Below, piece after piece: positions 29,579 to 39,999 of a stretch of 64,000 bases of DNA; within the stretch, counting starts at the first letter, position 1; each line of letters starts with the position of its first letter. The position numbers and the translations under genes were made by a program. A model generated the notes under the pieces. That model was not told the origin of the DNA, did not search any database, and saw nothing but the letters and a program-made list of their open reading frames with translations. Source of the stretch: an uncultured Roseobacter sp. (GTDB lineage: Bacteria > Pseudomonadota > Alphaproteobacteria > Rhodobacterales > Rhodobacteraceae); contig NZ_CANLXG010000002.1 in the NCBI RefSeq assembly GCF_947495025.1, forward strand, positions 62,001 through 126,000. The letters are read 5' to 3'.

Positions 29579-30232
29579 ATGGTGGGGCATATGTCCTATC
29601 TGCTGCTGGTGGTGTCCATGATGATGCGGTCCATTACCCTGTTGCGGCTGCTGGTAATTGCCTCAGCCTTCGTAGCAATTGCCTATGACACGATCTGGCT
29701 GAAGGACCCCGTCGGGGTATTCTGGGAAACTCTGCTGGTACTTGTGAACATCGTACAGATTTCGCGGGAATGGTTCAGCGAGAGGCGCGTCCGCTTTACG
29801 CCTGAGGAGCAGAGATTTGTGTCGTCGCGCCTGCGTGGCGTCTCAAAACGCGATGCAAAACGTCTGCTGAACCTTGGCCGCTGGACAGAAGGCAAACCGG
29901 GCACAGTCCTGACAACCGAAGGCGACCCGGTGCCAAACGTCGTTTATCTTGTCTCCGGACGGGTGGATATCCTGTGTTCGGATGTGCTCGTCGGCAGCTG
30001 CGGGCCGGGAAATTTCGTCGGAGAAATGTCGATACTGGCATCAGAACCAGCTTCTGCCACCGCTGTTGTCGCTGAAGAGGCGCGATACTGGCAGATTTCC
30101 TCGGACAAACTGCGCGTGCTCCAGGACACGGATCCGCAGGTCTCGGGGGCTCTGGATGTCGGGATCGCCCGCGATCTGAGACGCAAGATCATCGCCGCCA
30201 ATACCGAACGCAGCGAAAATCCGTTCCTCTAG
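29579..30232 (+). CDS. Popeye-like membrane protein with cyclic-nucleotide-binding domain
   Basis: About 217 residues from the ATG at 29579. The open frame reaches a TTG at 29402 (276 residues), but that start has no ribosome-binding site and the extra part resembles nothing. Three hydrophobic helices open the protein ([13 protein letters not shown], then [11 protein letters not shown], then [14 protein letters not shown]), the pattern of Popeye proteins. A cNMP-binding beta-roll follows: [11 protein letters not shown] near 120 and the phosphate-binding-cassette position [11 protein letters not shown]. The cassette lacks the canonical R-S/T-A; cyclic nucleotide specificity is unknown. Ends 4 bp inside convergent cmk. 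Confidence 0.8.
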   Translation: MVGHMSYLLLVVSMMMRSITLLRLLVIASAFVAIAYDTIWLKDPVGVFWETLLVLVNIVQISREWFSERRVRFTPEEQRFVSSRLRGVSKRDAKRLLNLGRWTEGKPGTVLTTEGDPVPNVVYLVSGRVDILCSDVLVGSCGPGNFVGEMSILASEPASATAVVAEEARYWQISSDKLRVLQDTDPQVSGALDVGIARDLRRKIIAANTERSENPFL

Positions 30233-30846
30233 CCCAGACGGCGCTTGCTGATTGCTTCTATCGCGGCAGCAACAGCCGCCTCAACGGACATATCAGAAGT
30301 ATCGATTTCGATCGCATCTGCTGCGGGTTTCAATGGCGCAGTCGCGCGATCCCTGTCGCGGGCATCTCTCTCCCGTACATCTGCCAGTACCTGTTCGGGG
30401 CTTACATCAGCACCGGATGCCACAAGCTCTTCATATCTGCGCCGGGCACGGACTTCAGCGCTTGCTGTGACAAAGAGTTTGGCCTCTGCCCTCGGGCAGA
30501 TCACCGTCCCGATATCGCGCCCGTCCAGCACTGCCCCGCCTGCACGTCGCGCAAAACTGCGCTGAAAATCAACGAGAGCGTCCCGCACTTCTGGCATAAC
30601 GGCCACACGGCTTGCCGCCTGTGCAACTTCGGGAGATCGCAGATCACCGGTCTCCATATCTTCAGCGGTCAGGCCGAGTGCAGCTTCTGCCGGGTCCTGA
30701 CCCAGCAACATTCTGGCACCCACAGCGCGGTAAAGCAGACCGGTATCCAGATGAGCAAATCCAAAGTGTGCCGCGACGGCGCGCGAGATGGTTCCTTTGC
30801 CGGCTGCCGCAGGCCCGTCAATGGCGATGGTGAACGGGCCGGGCAC
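30229..30846 (-). CDS. cmk: Cytidylate kinase
   Basis: 205 residues from the GTG at 30846, which follows GAGG and begins 7 bp after the aroA stop; the frame runs further 5' inside aroA. Phosphorylates CMP and dCMP. Walker A is G-P-A-A-A-G-K-G-T at about residues 12-20, D-T-G-L-L-Y-R contacts the nucleotide, and D-G-R-D-I-G-T-V-I and D-R-x-R-x-x-A-P-L complete the NMP-kinase signature. Confidence 0.95.
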   Translation of the reverse strand: MPGPFTIAIDGPAAAGKGTISRAVAAHFGFAHLDTGLLYRAVGARMLLGQDPAEAALGLTAEDMETGDLRSPEVAQAASRVAVMPEVRDALVDFQRSFARRAGGAVLDGRDIGTVICPRAEAKLFVTASAEVRARRRYEELVASGADVSPEQVLADVRERDARDRDRATAPLKPAADAIEIDTSDMSVEAAVAAAIEAISKRRLG

Positions 30847-30853
30847 TGCGACC

Positions 30854-32206
30854 TCAGGCGTTGTCGCGCACAAGCTGTGCACCAAGTTCTGCCATGAGCG
30901 GTTCAAAAACCGGGAACGATGTGGCAATCGGGCCGCCGTCATCGACGCTGACCGGTTTCTGCGTCGCCATACCGAGGATGAGGAACGACATTGCGATGCG
31001 GTGGTCCAGATGACTGGCGCAGGTCGCGCCGCCTAGCACCTCACCATGGCCGCGACCGGTTACAGTCCACCAGTCAGGGCCATCCTCAACGGTAACGCCG
31101 TTGGCACGCAGACCCGTCGCCATCGCATCAATCCGGTCGCTCTCCTTGACGCGCAGCTCTTTAACCCCGCGCATGACAGTGTCACCGCTGGCAAAAGAGG
31201 CCACCACCGACAGTATGGGGTATTCGTCTATCATACTGGCAGCGCGCGCTTCTGGTACTTCGATGCCTTTCAGGCCGGGCGAAAAGCGCGCCCTGAGATC
31301 CGCGACCGGCTCACCACCTTCTGTGCGCTCGTTTTCATAGGTCAGATCGGCCCCCATTTCACGCAGCGTGGTAAAGAGCCCGGCGCGTGTCGGGTTCAGA
31401 CCAATACCGGGTACCAGAACATCAGAACCAGGCACAATAAGTGCTGCACAAACCGGAAATGCGGCCGAAGACGGGTCTCTGGGCACCGCAATTTTCTGCG
31501 GAATCAGCTCTGGCTGGCCCGTGAGTGTGATGACGCGCCCGGTTTCGGTTTCTTCTGTTGTGATCTCTGCGCCGAAACCGGCCAGCATCCGCTCGGTGTG
31601 ATCGCGGGTTGCTTCTGCTTCGGTAACTACCGTCTGCCCGGGGGCGTTCAGTCCGGCCAGCAACACAGCCGATTTAACCTGCGCAGACGGCACCGGGACT
31701 GTATAGGTCACCGGCACCGGATCTGCAGCCCCGACAAGCGTCATCGGCAACCGGCCACCGGAACGGCCAAAAGACTGAGTACCAAACAGTGCCAGCGGGT
31801 CTGTCACCCGCGCCATCGGGCGACCATTAAGAGACGCGTCACCCGTGAAAGTCGCCGTTATCCCCGTGGTCGCCATGGCGCCCATGATCAACCTGACGCC
31901 GGTGCCGGAATTTCCGCAGTCGATCACGTGATCCGGTTCCGCAAAGCCACCTGTACCGACACCGTTCACCGTCCACGTCCCACCGCCGTGATCTGTTACA
32001 ACAGCACCAAAGGCGCGCATGGCGCGGGCTGTATCCAGCACGTCCTGACCTTCCAGCAAACCGGTAATCTCGGTTTCCCCGATGCACATCGCCCCAAGAA
32101 TAAGAGACCGGTGCGAAATGGATTTGTCGCCCGGCACCTTCGCCTCTCCGGTCAGAGGACCGCAGGGACGTGACGTCATCGGGATCGGGGCGCCGTGGCT
32201 GGACAT
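30854..32206 (-). CDS. aroA: 3-phosphoshikimate 1-carboxyvinyltransferase (EPSP synthase)
   Basis: 450 residues, the class II (glyphosate-tolerant type) length. Joins shikimate 3-phosphate and PEP. The phosphate-binding [11 protein letters not shown] (about 24-34), [11 protein letters not shown], and R-D-P-S-S-A-A-F-P segments are present, and V-K-E-S-D-R-I near 355 marks the PEP-binding region. Directly upstream of cmk on the same strand, a common pairing. Confidence 0.96.
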   Translation of the reverse strand: MSSHGAPIPMTSRPCGPLTGEAKVPGDKSISHRSLILGAMCIGETEITGLLEGQDVLDTARAMRAFGAVVTDHGGGTWTVNGVGTGGFAEPDHVIDCGNSGTGVRLIMGAMATTGITATFTGDASLNGRPMARVTDPLALFGTQSFGRSGGRLPMTLVGAADPVPVTYTVPVPSAQVKSAVLLAGLNAPGQTVVTEAEATRDHTERMLAGFGAEITTEETETGRVITLTGQPELIPQKIAVPRDPSSAAFPVCAALIVPGSDVLVPGIGLNPTRAGLFTTLREMGADLTYENERTEGGEPVADLRARFSPGLKGIEVPEARAASMIDEYPILSVVASFASGDTVMRGVKELRVKESDRIDAMATGLRANGVTVEDGPDWWTVTGRGHGEVLGGATCASHLDHRIAMSFLILGMATQKPVSVDDGGPIATSFPVFEPLMAELGAQLVRDNA

Positions 32207-32292
32207 AGCATTTTCCGCGTTTCTGGTACTCTTGCGCGGTGGCTTATCCTCTCGGCCCGCGGGGGTCCAGCCCGTTGTCGCCGCCCCGCGCG

Positions 32293-32997
32293 TCAGGCGC
32301 GGCGAAAGGTCAGATAATGCGGCGTGCGACCTTCTCGGACAGCCTTTTGCTCATATCGCGTGGAAATCCAGTCATCCCAGGGGGTGCGCCAGTCGCCAGG
32401 TCCTTCGGCCAGCCACTCAAAGCCAGCCCGGGGAACTTCCTCCAGGGTCTGACGCACATAATCCTCAATATCCGTTGCAACACGGAAAATGGCGCCCGGA
32501 CGCAGAACGCGGACCAGCGGGACGAGGTGCTCCTGCGTAACAAACCGGCGCCGGTGATGCCGCGATTTCGGCCAGGGGTCCGGATAGAGCAGAAAAGCAC
32601 GGTCCACCGAGGCCGGGGGCAGAACATCCATCAGATCACGCGCATCGCCCGGGTGCACCGCCACGTTGTCTACGCCTGCGCGACGGATCTTGCCCAGCAG
32701 CATCGCGACCCCGTTGATGTATGGTTCTGCCCCCAGAATACCGACATCCGGATTCGCAGCGGCCTGGTGCACCATATGTTCACCGCCGCCAAAACCGACC
32801 TCCAGCCATACCGGCCTGCCGTCAAAAAGTGCCGATGTGTCGAGCGCTTTCCGGTCCGGGTTATCCTCCCAGGTTACCGGGCCCGGCGACAGCGCTGCCA
32901 GATCCTCATCCAGATACCGGCGCTGGGATTGCTTGAGCGTTTTGCCCTTGAGGCGTCCGTAAAAGTTGCGTCTCGGGCGTTCGGTTGTGCGTGTCAT
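32293..32997 (-). CDS. trmB: tRNA (guanine-N7)-methyltransferase
   Basis: 234 residues. Makes m7G46 in tRNA with SAM. The SAM-binding [10 protein letters not shown] (about 65-74), E-P-Y-I-N-G-V and the catalytic-region [14 protein letters not shown] are diagnostic. Follows metK, the SAM synthetase gene, on the same strand with a 124-base gap; the gap shows nothing recognisable. Confidence 0.95.
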   Translation of the reverse strand: MTRTTERPRRNFYGRLKGKTLKQSQRRYLDEDLAALSPGPVTWEDNPDRKALDTSALFDGRPVWLEVGFGGGEHMVHQAAANPDVGILGAEPYINGVAMLLGKIRRAGVDNVAVHPGDARDLMDVLPPASVDRAFLLYPDPWPKSRHHRRRFVTQEHLVPLVRVLRPGAIFRVATDIEDYVRQTLEEVPRAGFEWLAEGPGDWRTPWDDWISTRYEQKAVREGRTPHYLTFRRA

Positions 32998-33121
32998 GCG
33001 CGCCCTTTACCGCTCCCGTGCAACTACTGCAACATTACCGGAGCGCCACACGGGGCGGCATCCGGTCGGTGCCGGCGGCACAGACTGGAGACATGTCCTG
33101 CAGCGCAGCTGCACATCCGGA

Positions 33122-34303
33122 TCAGACGGCCCCTTTCAGAGCGTCAACCAGATCAGTTTTTTCCCAGCTGAAACCACCATCGGCCTCTGGGGCGCGGCCG
33201 AAATGGCCATACGCCGCCGTCCGGGCATAGATAGGGCGGTTCAGCTGCAGATGTTCACGGATACCGCGCGGCGTCAGATCGATAACTTTGTCAATTGCAG
33301 CTTCGATGGCACTGTCGTGAACATCGCCGGTCCCGAATGTGTCGCAGTAGATCGACAGCGGCCTGGAAACGCCGATAGCGTAGCTCAGCTGAATGGTGCA
33401 CTTTTCCGCCAGACCTGCCGCAACAACGTTCTTTGCAAGATAGCGTGAGACATAAGCGGCAGACCGGTCAACCTTGGTCGGGTCCTTGCCGGAAAATGCC
33501 CCGCCACCGTGCGGCGCCGCACCACCATAGGTGTCCACAATAATCTTGCGCCCGGTCAGGCCAGCATCACCGTCCGGACCGCCGATCACAAAGGTGCCTG
33601 TCGGGTTCACCCACCATTCAGTTTCATCCGATACCCAGCCTTCTGGCAGCACTTCACGGATATAGGGTTCTACAATCGCCCGGATATCATCCGATGTCTG
33701 GCTCTCCTCAGCGTGTTGCGTGGACAGAACGATTGATGTCACACCCACCGGCCGGCCGTTTTCATACCGGACAGACAACTGGCTCTTGGCATCCGGCCGC
33801 AGCGTGGGTTCCGTGCCGTCTTTGCGCACCTCGGCCAGGCGTCGCAGAATGGCATGCGCATAGTGTATAGGCGCGGGCATGAGTTCCGGCGTTTCGCTGG
33901 TCGCAAACCCGAACATGATCCCCTGATCTCCGGCGCCCTCATCCTTGTCGGCGCCAGCATCAACACCCTGCGCAATATGCGCCGACTGTTCATGCAGCAG
34001 ATTTGTAATTTCGCAGGTCGCGTGGTGAAACTTGTCCTGCTCGTAGCCAATATCGCGGATACAGTCCCGCGCGATATCCTCAATACGCCCCATGTAGTCA
34101 TGCAGCTTGTCGCGGTCAGACAGGCCAACCTCGCCACCTATGACGACCCGGTTGGTGGTCGCAAATGTTTCCGCGGCAACCCGCGCCTCGGGTTCTTCTG
34201 CCAGAAACGCATCCAGCACTGCATCGGAAATACGGTCGCAGACCTTGTCCGGGTGCCCTTCAGACACGGATTCCGAAGTGAAAATATAATTCTGTCGGGA
34301 CAT
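33122..34303 (-). CDS. metK: S-adenosylmethionine synthetase
   Basis: 393 residues. Makes SAM from methionine and [12 protein letters not shown] (about 16-24), [10 protein letters not shown] and the P-loop-like [15 protein letters not shown] are all intact. The start codon lies in the shadow of a SAM/SAH-type riboswitch whose pseudoknot would cover the ribosome-binding site, so translation is probably lowered when SAM or SAH is plentiful. Confidence 0.97.
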   Translation of the reverse strand: MSRQNYIFTSESVSEGHPDKVCDRISDAVLDAFLAEEPEARVAAETFATTNRVVIGGEVGLSDRDKLHDYMGRIEDIARDCIRDIGYEQDKFHHATCEITNLLHEQSAHIAQGVDAGADKDEGAGDQGIMFGFATSETPELMPAPIHYAHAILRRLAEVRKDGTEPTLRPDAKSQLSVRYENGRPVGVTSIVLSTQHAEESQTSDDIRAIVEPYIREVLPEGWVSDETEWWVNPTGTFVIGGPDGDAGLTGRKIIVDTYGGAAPHGGGAFSGKDPTKVDRSAAYVSRYLAKNVVAAGLAEKCTIQLSYAIGVSRPLSIYCDTFGTGDVHDSAIEAAIDKVIDLTPRGIREHLQLNRPIYARTAAYGHFGRAPEADGGFSWEKTDLVDALKGAV

Positions 34304-34305
34304 TT

Positions 34306-34356
34306 TACGCTCCAGTGATAAAATCAGCGCCCGTCAGGAAGCCGTTGGACGCGCTC
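34306..34356 (-). promoter_or_regulatory. SAM/SAH riboswitch upstream of metK
   Basis: The minus strand reads CAACGGCTTCCTGACG (34346-34331), the conserved loop of the SAM/SAH riboswitch, flanked by GCGC (34354-34351) and GCGC (34330-34327) that form an imperfect P1 stem with a bulge. About 12 bases downstream comes ACTGGAGC (34316-34309), whose GGAGC can pair with GCTTCC of the loop as the expected pseudoknot. GGAG is also the metK ribosome-binding site, six bases before the ATG. The class is known from Rhodobacterales metK leaders; ligand response here is inferred. Confidence 0.85.
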
Positions 34357-34392
34357 GCAGGGGTTACGTGCAGTGACCGTCGCGGTCAATCG

Positions 34393-35934
34393 CTATTTAT
34401 CCTGCCTTTGAAGGGCCCTCTCCGAACCGGCACGAAAAAGCAACAGGACGCCAACCATTGTCCCGATCAAAAGAACAATCGGCAGGTCACCGGCACGGCT
34501 GTACACGGTTGGCGGCAATGGCACCGGGACAGCGGCATCAAGGGTATCAGCGACACCCAGTGGCAGATGCGCCAGAATACGACCACGGGGACCGATAACT
34601 GCAGAAATCCCTGTATTCGCTGCCCGCAACATCGGAAGCCCCTGTTCGATTGCACGCATCCGGGCCTGAGCCAGATGCTGGTGCGGGCCGGCAAATTGTC
34701 CGAACCACGCATCATTGGTGATCTGCAGTAAAAATGCGGGACGCTCCGGCGCTGCATTAACGTCATGCGCAAAAACCGCCTCGTAACAGATCAGAGGCAT
34801 TCCCGGGCCAAGGCGACCAAAATTCATAACCTCCGGCCCGGGTCCGGCGCCAAAACCCGGACCGGTCTGAACCAGCGCCGCAAGGCCCAGACGTTCGGCG
34901 AGCGGCGCAAACGGCAGATACTCCCCGAATGGCACAAGGTGATGTTTGTCATAGATGTTCTGCGCGCCACTACCGGTCAGATGCACCAATGCATTGCGCA
35001 GGCGTTCTCCGTCGCTCCGCAGAATGCCCAGGGCAACCTGAGCGTCGGTGATCTCACGGATGCGCTCAAATACAGGGCCGGCCTGATCCAGTCGCCACGC
35101 AATGGCAGTCTCTGGCCAGATCACCAGTTCCGGTGCGGGCTTGCCCGGCTCCGGCAGCCGGGCAGTCAGTTCCATCTGCAGATCAAGAAACCGCTGCACA
35201 TGGCCCGGTTGCCATTTGAGATGCTGCGCCGCGTTCGGTTGTACAAGACGCACGTAATGACCGGTATCTGCAACCGGGGCTTCGCCGGGCGAATTCATCA
35301 GCGCGATACCCGCACTTGCAAGCGCACCTGCCTTCAGCGCCAGCCCACCTGCCATGCCCGGACGCGACAGGGGCAGTGACAGAACCCACGCAAAGCCAAA
35401 GAGGCAGAAGTTCACCCCATGCGGACCAAGATAGGCGAGCCCCTGCCCTGCCTGCGTGCCAACAAGCGCCTGTGCCGGTGCAGCCCAGGGAAACCCGGTA
35501 AAGACGTACGCCCGGGCCATTTCTGTTGCCGCCCAGACTGGCACGAGCGCCAACGCACCCGTCGACAGGCGCCGCGCGAGCCAGAATGCCCCGGCCCAGA
35601 ACAGCGCCAGTCCACTGCTCAGCAAGAAAAGTGCAAAAGGCGCCATCCATCCATGCCGCGCGGCATCGACCTGAAATGGCTCGGTAATCCAGTGCAACGC
35701 CAGCGCAAACCACCCTGCCCCGAACGCCCAGCCGGCAAGCGCCGCCCTGCCTGGACTGCTGCATTGACGGAACATCCAGAATGCTCCCGAAAGGGCCAGC
35801 ATCATAATGACGGGATAATCCCACGGAGCCTGCCCCAGAGCGCCTACCGCCCCCGCTGCCGCACTGATCAGCGCAAGCAGGAGATTTCCAGACCAGCCGT
35901 CCTTTGCCAGAACCCGACTGGCGGGGTATGTCAC
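34393..35934 (-). CDS. lnt: Apolipoprotein N-acyltransferase
   Basis: 513 residues: N-terminal transmembrane bundle (about 15-215) followed by a periplasmic nitrilase-like domain and a final helix (about 485-503). Adds the third acyl chain to lipoproteins. The catalytic triad is visible as E275 (W-P-E-T), K330 (Y-D-K-H-H-L-V-P-F-G-E-Y) and C383 (I-C-Y-E). Its start overlaps the corC stop by 4 bases, so the two are coupled. Confidence 0.95.
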   Translation of the reverse strand: MTYPASRVLAKDGWSGNLLLALISAAAGAVGALGQAPWDYPVIMMLALSGAFWMFRQCSSPGRAALAGWAFGAGWFALALHWITEPFQVDAARHGWMAPFALFLLSSGLALFWAGAFWLARRLSTGALALVPVWAATEMARAYVFTGFPWAAPAQALVGTQAGQGLAYLGPHGVNFCLFGFAWVLSLPLSRPGMAGGLALKAGALASAGIALMNSPGEAPVADTGHYVRLVQPNAAQHLKWQPGHVQRFLDLQMELTARLPEPGKPAPELVIWPETAIAWRLDQAGPVFERIREITDAQVALGILRSDGERLRNALVHLTGSGAQNIYDKHHLVPFGEYLPFAPLAERLGLAALVQTGPGFGAGPGPEVMNFGRLGPGMPLICYEAVFAHDVNAAPERPAFLLQITNDAWFGQFAGPHQHLAQARMRAIEQGLPMLRAANTGISAVIGPRGRILAHLPLGVADTLDAAVPVPLPPTVYSRAGDLPIVLLIGTMVGVLLLFRAGSERALQRQDK

Positions 35935-36827
35935 GACTGGTGTGCGCTGGTGCGAACACGCAGCCGTTTTATGCGGCGCGGGTCCGCATCAAGCACCTCG
36001 AATTCGGGACCGTCAGGGTGAACGACCACTTCGCCACGCGCAGGCACCCGGCCGGACAGCATGAATACCAGCCCACCGAGCGTGTCGATTTCCTCTTCAT
36101 CGACTTCTTCATGTTCTGTCAGCGACTGTCCGATTTCAGCTTCGAAATCCTCGAGCGGCGTTTTGGCCAGAGCGATATAGCACCCCGGTTTCTCAAGCGT
36201 CCAGTGGAGCCCTTCGTCAACGTCATGCTCGTCTTCAATTTCTCCGATGACCTGCTCGATCAGATCCTCAATCGTCACCAGACCGTCTACGCCACCGTAT
36301 TCGTCAATCACCAGTGCCATATGGCGGCGTTCAGCCTGCATTTTGGTGAGCAGAACACCGATGGTCATAGAGGGAGGAACGAACAGCAGCGGACGCAGTG
36401 CCGCTTTCATGTCAAAGTCTTTGCCGCCACCATTAAATCCATGCTGAAGAGCAATGTCTTTGAGGTGAAGCATTCCCACAGGAGTATCCAGCGTCCCCTC
36501 ATACACCGGCAGCCGGGTCAGACCACTTTCCTTGAAAACAGAGACCGCTTCATCCAGTGTTGCATTGCCCGAAATCGCGGTGATGTCAGCCTTTGGCACA
36601 GAAACATCCTCGACGCGCTTGCGTCGCAGATTGATCATCCCGTGGGTCGGATGCCTGGGTTCCGGTGCTGCACCTTCTTCGGGCGGCTCACCGTCCTCTC
36701 CCGGGCTCAGTGCTTCGATTACGCGGCTGAAAAAGCCGCCGGGCCTCGAAGGTTCGGGGTCCGTTGATGTTGCGTTTTCCTGCTGCGCGCCCCGCGCTGC
36801 ATCAGAAGATCCGTCGTTGTCGCCCAT
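35931..36827 (-). CDS. corC: CorC/TlyC-family CBS-domain protein
   Basis: 298 residues, lacking the DUF21 membrane domain of larger relatives. Two CBS motifs (about 80-135 and 145-200, with V-I-D-E-Y-G-G-V-D-G-L-V-T-I-E-D-L-I-E) are followed by a CorC_HlyC transporter-associated domain ending F-E-V-L-D-A-D-P-R-R-I-K-R-L. Implicated in Mg/Co tolerance or protein-lipid homeostasis; function is not settled. Lies between ybeY and lnt, the conserved order in proteobacteria. Confidence 0.92.
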   Translation of the reverse strand: MGDNDGSSDAARGAQQENATSTDPEPSRPGGFFSRVIEALSPGEDGEPPEEGAAPEPRHPTHGMINLRRKRVEDVSVPKADITAISGNATLDEAVSVFKESGLTRLPVYEGTLDTPVGMLHLKDIALQHGFNGGGKDFDMKAALRPLLFVPPSMTIGVLLTKMQAERRHMALVIDEYGGVDGLVTIEDLIEQVIGEIEDEHDVDEGLHWTLEKPGCYIALAKTPLEDFEAEIGQSLTEHEEVDEEEIDTLGGLVFMLSGRVPARGEVVVHPDGPEFEVLDADPRRIKRLRVRTSAHQS

Positions 36828-36865
36828 CGGGTCCTTTTCCGGTCAGCAGCAGCCACAGGCTGCCT

Positions 36866-37360
36866 TCAGTTCCTATATGGGTCATCCAGACCCATTTTGC
36901 CAAGTATATGTGACTCAAGCCCTTCCATCAGCGTGGCATCCGGGTCACGGATATGATCATAGCCCAGAAGATGTAACAGCCCGTGAACAATGAGGTGGCA
37001 CACATGATCTGCCATCGGTTTACCCGCAGCCTCCGCTTCGCGAGCGCAGGTTTCCCAGGCAATCGCAATATCCCCAAGCTCAACCGTCCCGTCAAATTCA
37101 GGCTCCGGCGGATAGGGCGCGCCCCCGGGTGTCTCTGACGCCAGATCAGCCGCAGGCCAGCTCAGGACGTTTGTCGGACCGGGTTTATCGCGGAAATCCG
37201 CGTTCAGTGCGGCGATACGCGCATCATCACAGCCCATCAGTGAAACCTGCGCATCGGGCGAAACGCCCACATGCTCCAGGGTCAGTGGCACAACACGTTC
37301 CGCAAGCGCCGCAAGCCCGAAGGCATCCCAGCGGGGATCCTCCGTCAGAACGTCGGGCAT
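36866..37360 (-). CDS. ybeY: Endoribonuclease YbeY (16S rRNA maturation factor)
   Basis: 164 residues from the ATG at 37360 with GGTGGGA upstream; the frame extends 22 codons further into phoH. A metal-dependent RNase in 16S 3'-end processing and ribosome quality control. The zinc-binding signature H-L-I-V-H-G-x-L-H-L-x-G-Y-D-H is complete. Begins 19 bp after phoH. Confidence 0.95.
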   Translation of the reverse strand: MPDVLTEDPRWDAFGLAALAERVVPLTLEHVGVSPDAQVSLMGCDDARIAALNADFRDKPGPTNVLSWPAADLASETPGGAPYPPEPEFDGTVELGDIAIAWETCAREAEAAGKPMADHVCHLIVHGLLHLLGYDHIRDPDATLMEGLESHILGKMGLDDPYRN

Positions 37361-37379
37361 TGTCCCACCAGCAGCGGCA

Positions 37380-38393
37380 TCACGACGGGCCGCCATCCGC
37401 CTCATAGGCCTCAATGATCGCCGCAACCAGCGGGTGGCGCACGACGTCTTTTGAGGTGAAGTAGTTGAAGCTGATATTCGGAATTGTCTTCAGCAGACGT
37501 TCAGCATCGGCAAGTCCGGACGCTGTCCCGCGCGGCAGGTCGATCTGTGTCCTGTCACCGGTGATCACCATACGCGAGCCTTCCCCCAGACGTGTGAGAA
37601 ACATTTTCATCTGCATCGTCGTGGCGTTCTGCGCCTCGTCCAGCACCACAAATGCATTCGACAGAGTCCGCCCGCGCATAAAGGCAAGCGGGGCAATCTC
37701 AATCTGTTTTTCCTCGATCAGTTTCGACAGCTGCTTGCCGGGCAGGAAATCGCCCAGCGCGTCGTAAAGAGGCTGCATATAGGGATCAACTTTGTCCTTC
37801 ATGTCACCCGGCAGAAAGCCCAGCCGCTCACCCGCCTCAACGGCAGGACGCGAAAGGATAATCTTGTCCACCTGCCCGGTAATAAACATGGAAACCCCGA
37901 CTGCGACCGCGAGATAGGTCTTGCCGGTGCCCGCAGGGCCGATACCAAAAGCCAGCTCATTCTCAAAAAGCGACTGAACATAGGCCTTCTGGGCATCCGT
38001 GCGGGGCTCAACGCGCTTTTTGCGGGTCTGGATCTCGATCCGGCTGCCAATAGGCATCTCAAGCTGGTCGCCGTTTTCAGGCGCTGCTTCGTCAAACGGT
38101 CCCATCCGCAATTCGCGGTCCACATCTCCGGCTTCAACCGCCCGGCCACTTTCCAGCCGGGTGTAGAGCGCATGCAGCACGCGGGTCGCATCAGTCTGCG
38201 CATCCGTTTCGCCGATGACCGCCAGCTGATTGCCACGGCGCACGATCTGAACACCCAGCGCTGTCTCAATCTGCGCAAGGTTGGCATCATAGGGGCCACA
38301 CAGATCGATCAGCAGCCTGTTGTCGGGAAATTCCACTGTTCCGCCTGGTGCTGCGGTCAGTGTATCTGGGGCACTCGGGTCACTGGGAGACAA
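37380..38393 (-). CDS. phoH: PhoH-family ATPase
   Basis: 337 residues from a TTG at 38393, which has AAGGA seven bases upstream; a GTG at 38465 would add 24 residues but has no site. Walker A G-P-A-G-T-G-K-T near residue 150 and Walker B V-V-L-D-E-A-Q-N are intact, with an N-terminal KH-like region ([12 protein letters not shown]). Probably an RNA-related ATPase/helicase working with YbeY. Conserved miaB-phoH-ybeY-corC-lnt order. Confidence 0.93.
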   Translation of the reverse strand: MSPSDPSAPDTLTAAPGGTVEFPDNRLLIDLCGPYDANLAQIETALGVQIVRRGNQLAVIGETDAQTDATRVLHALYTRLESGRAVEAGDVDRELRMGPFDEAAPENGDQLEMPIGSRIEIQTRKKRVEPRTDAQKAYVQSLFENELAFGIGPAGTGKTYLAVAVGVSMFITGQVDKIILSRPAVEAGERLGFLPGDMKDKVDPYMQPLYDALGDFLPGKQLSKLIEEKQIEIAPLAFMRGRTLSNAFVVLDEAQNATTMQMKMFLTRLGEGSRMVITGDRTQIDLPRGTASGLADAERLLKTIPNISFNYFTSKDVVRHPLVAAIIEAYEADGGPS

Positions 38394-38565
38394 TAGCTGT
38401 TCCTTGCCGAAAAACTGGTCTGATCTGACGGTGCCAATTCCACGGCCCGGACGCAAGCGGTGCACTGCCGGATTCAGGTAACGTCAGTCAAAAAAACGGG
38501 TAACCGCCTCAGAAGTCTCAGATTCGCACGGCATAAAGGTCTGAACCGTTCGCGCGGGTGGTCCG

Positions 38566-39888
38566 TCAAAGCAGTTTTGCAGACAGCGAATTGCGTTTCG
38601 CCTCAACGATTCTCACAGGGACGAGGTCACCAACAGATGCCGCGCAGTCCTCAATATGGACCGCATGCAGGTATTCTGACTTGCCAACCATCTGCCCGTC
38701 GTGGCGACCCGGCTTTTCGACCAGGACTTTGACGTCCCGTCCGACCATACCTGCCTGAATGTCCTGCTGCTGGCGTGTGATCAGCGCCTGAATCCGCTGC
38801 AGCCGTTCATCCGCCTCGCCCGCATCCACCTGCGCCCGTTCTGCAGCAGGCGTGCCCGGACGCGTCGAGTATTTAAACGAATAGGCATAACCATAGTTCA
38901 CCGCCTCGATCAGATCGAGCGTCGCCCGGAAATCAGCTTCGGTCTCTTCGGGGAAGCCCACGATAAAATCGCCCGACATCAGAATATCCGGCCGCGCCGC
39001 GCGGATTTTCTCAATCAGCCGCAGATAGCTTTCAGCCGTATGGCTGCGGTTCATGCGCTTCAGAATGCGGTCTGACCCTGATTGCACCGGCAGATGCAGG
39101 TACGGCATCAGCTTGCCGCATTCCGCGTGCGCAGCAATCAGATCGTCGTGCATGTCATTGGGGTGCGACGTGGTATAGCGGATACGCTCCAGCCCGTCGA
39201 CGCCATCAAGCTGCCAGATCAGATCAGCGAGCGTCTGCTCGGTGCCATCGGCACCGGCGCCGTGATAGGCATTCACATTCTGACCCAACAGCGTGATTTC
39301 CCGCACCCCACGGTCGACCAGGTTATGGGCCTCATCCAGAATGCGGCTGACCGGACGGCTGACCTCAGCGCCGCGGGTATAGGGCACAACGCAGAACGCG
39401 CAGAACTTGTCGCAACCCTCCTGGACGGTCAGAAATGCCGATGGCGCGCGGCGCGCCATGGGACGCGCTTTGAGTTTCTCGAACTTGTCCTCTTCGGGGA
39501 AGTCCGTGTCCAGCGCCCGGTTTCCTCCGCGGACATGTTTCTCCATCTCGGGCAACCGGTGATAAGACTGAGGTCCCACCACCAGGTCAACCGCGGGCTG
39601 GCGCCGGATAATCTCTTCCCCCTCCGCCTGGGCCACGCATCCGGCAACGCCGATTTTCAGGTCCGGATTCGCCGTTTTCAGCGACTTCAGCCGGCCCAGT
39701 TCAGAGTACACTTTCTCTGCCGCTTTTTCGCGGATATGGCAGGTGTTCAGCAGGATCATATCCGCCTCGTCGGCGTTCTGCGTTTCCACATAGCCGCTGC
39801 CGCCCAGCGATTCCGCCATGCGTTCGCTGTCGTAGACGTTCATCTGGCAGCCATAGGTCTTGATAAAGAGCTTCTTGGGCGCAGTCAT
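38566..39888 (-). CDS. miaB: tRNA-2-methylthio-N6-dimethylallyladenosine synthase
   Basis: 440 residues. Radical-SAM methylthiotransferase acting on i6A37 of tRNA. The first cluster is held by C14, C50 and C84 (MTTase domain), the radical-SAM cluster by C159, C163 and C166 in [13 protein letters not shown]; a TRAM domain closes the protein. The first gene of the long minus-strand housekeeping block; no same-strand gene precedes it nearby. Confidence 0.96.
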   Translation of the reverse strand: MTAPKKLFIKTYGCQMNVYDSERMAESLGGSGYVETQNADEADMILLNTCHIREKAAEKVYSELGRLKSLKTANPDLKIGVAGCVAQAEGEEIIRRQPAVDLVVGPQSYHRLPEMEKHVRGGNRALDTDFPEEDKFEKLKARPMARRAPSAFLTVQEGCDKFCAFCVVPYTRGAEVSRPVSRILDEAHNLVDRGVREITLLGQNVNAYHGAGADGTEQTLADLIWQLDGVDGLERIRYTTSHPNDMHDDLIAAHAECGKLMPYLHLPVQSGSDRILKRMNRSHTAESYLRLIEKIRAARPDILMSGDFIVGFPEETEADFRATLDLIEAVNYGYAYSFKYSTRPGTPAAERAQVDAGEADERLQRIQALITRQQQDIQAGMVGRDVKVLVEKPGRHDGQMVGKSEYLHAVHIEDCAASVGDLVPVRIVEAKRNSLSAKLL

Positions 39889-39999
39889 AGCACGGTATCC
39901 GGGTTCTGGGGTGTTCCGCGCTGAGTATCAGCCGCTGACGGGGCTTGCAATGCGCCGTGAATTGCCCGAATTTTGCACCCGGTCCCGGGAGAACGGCGG

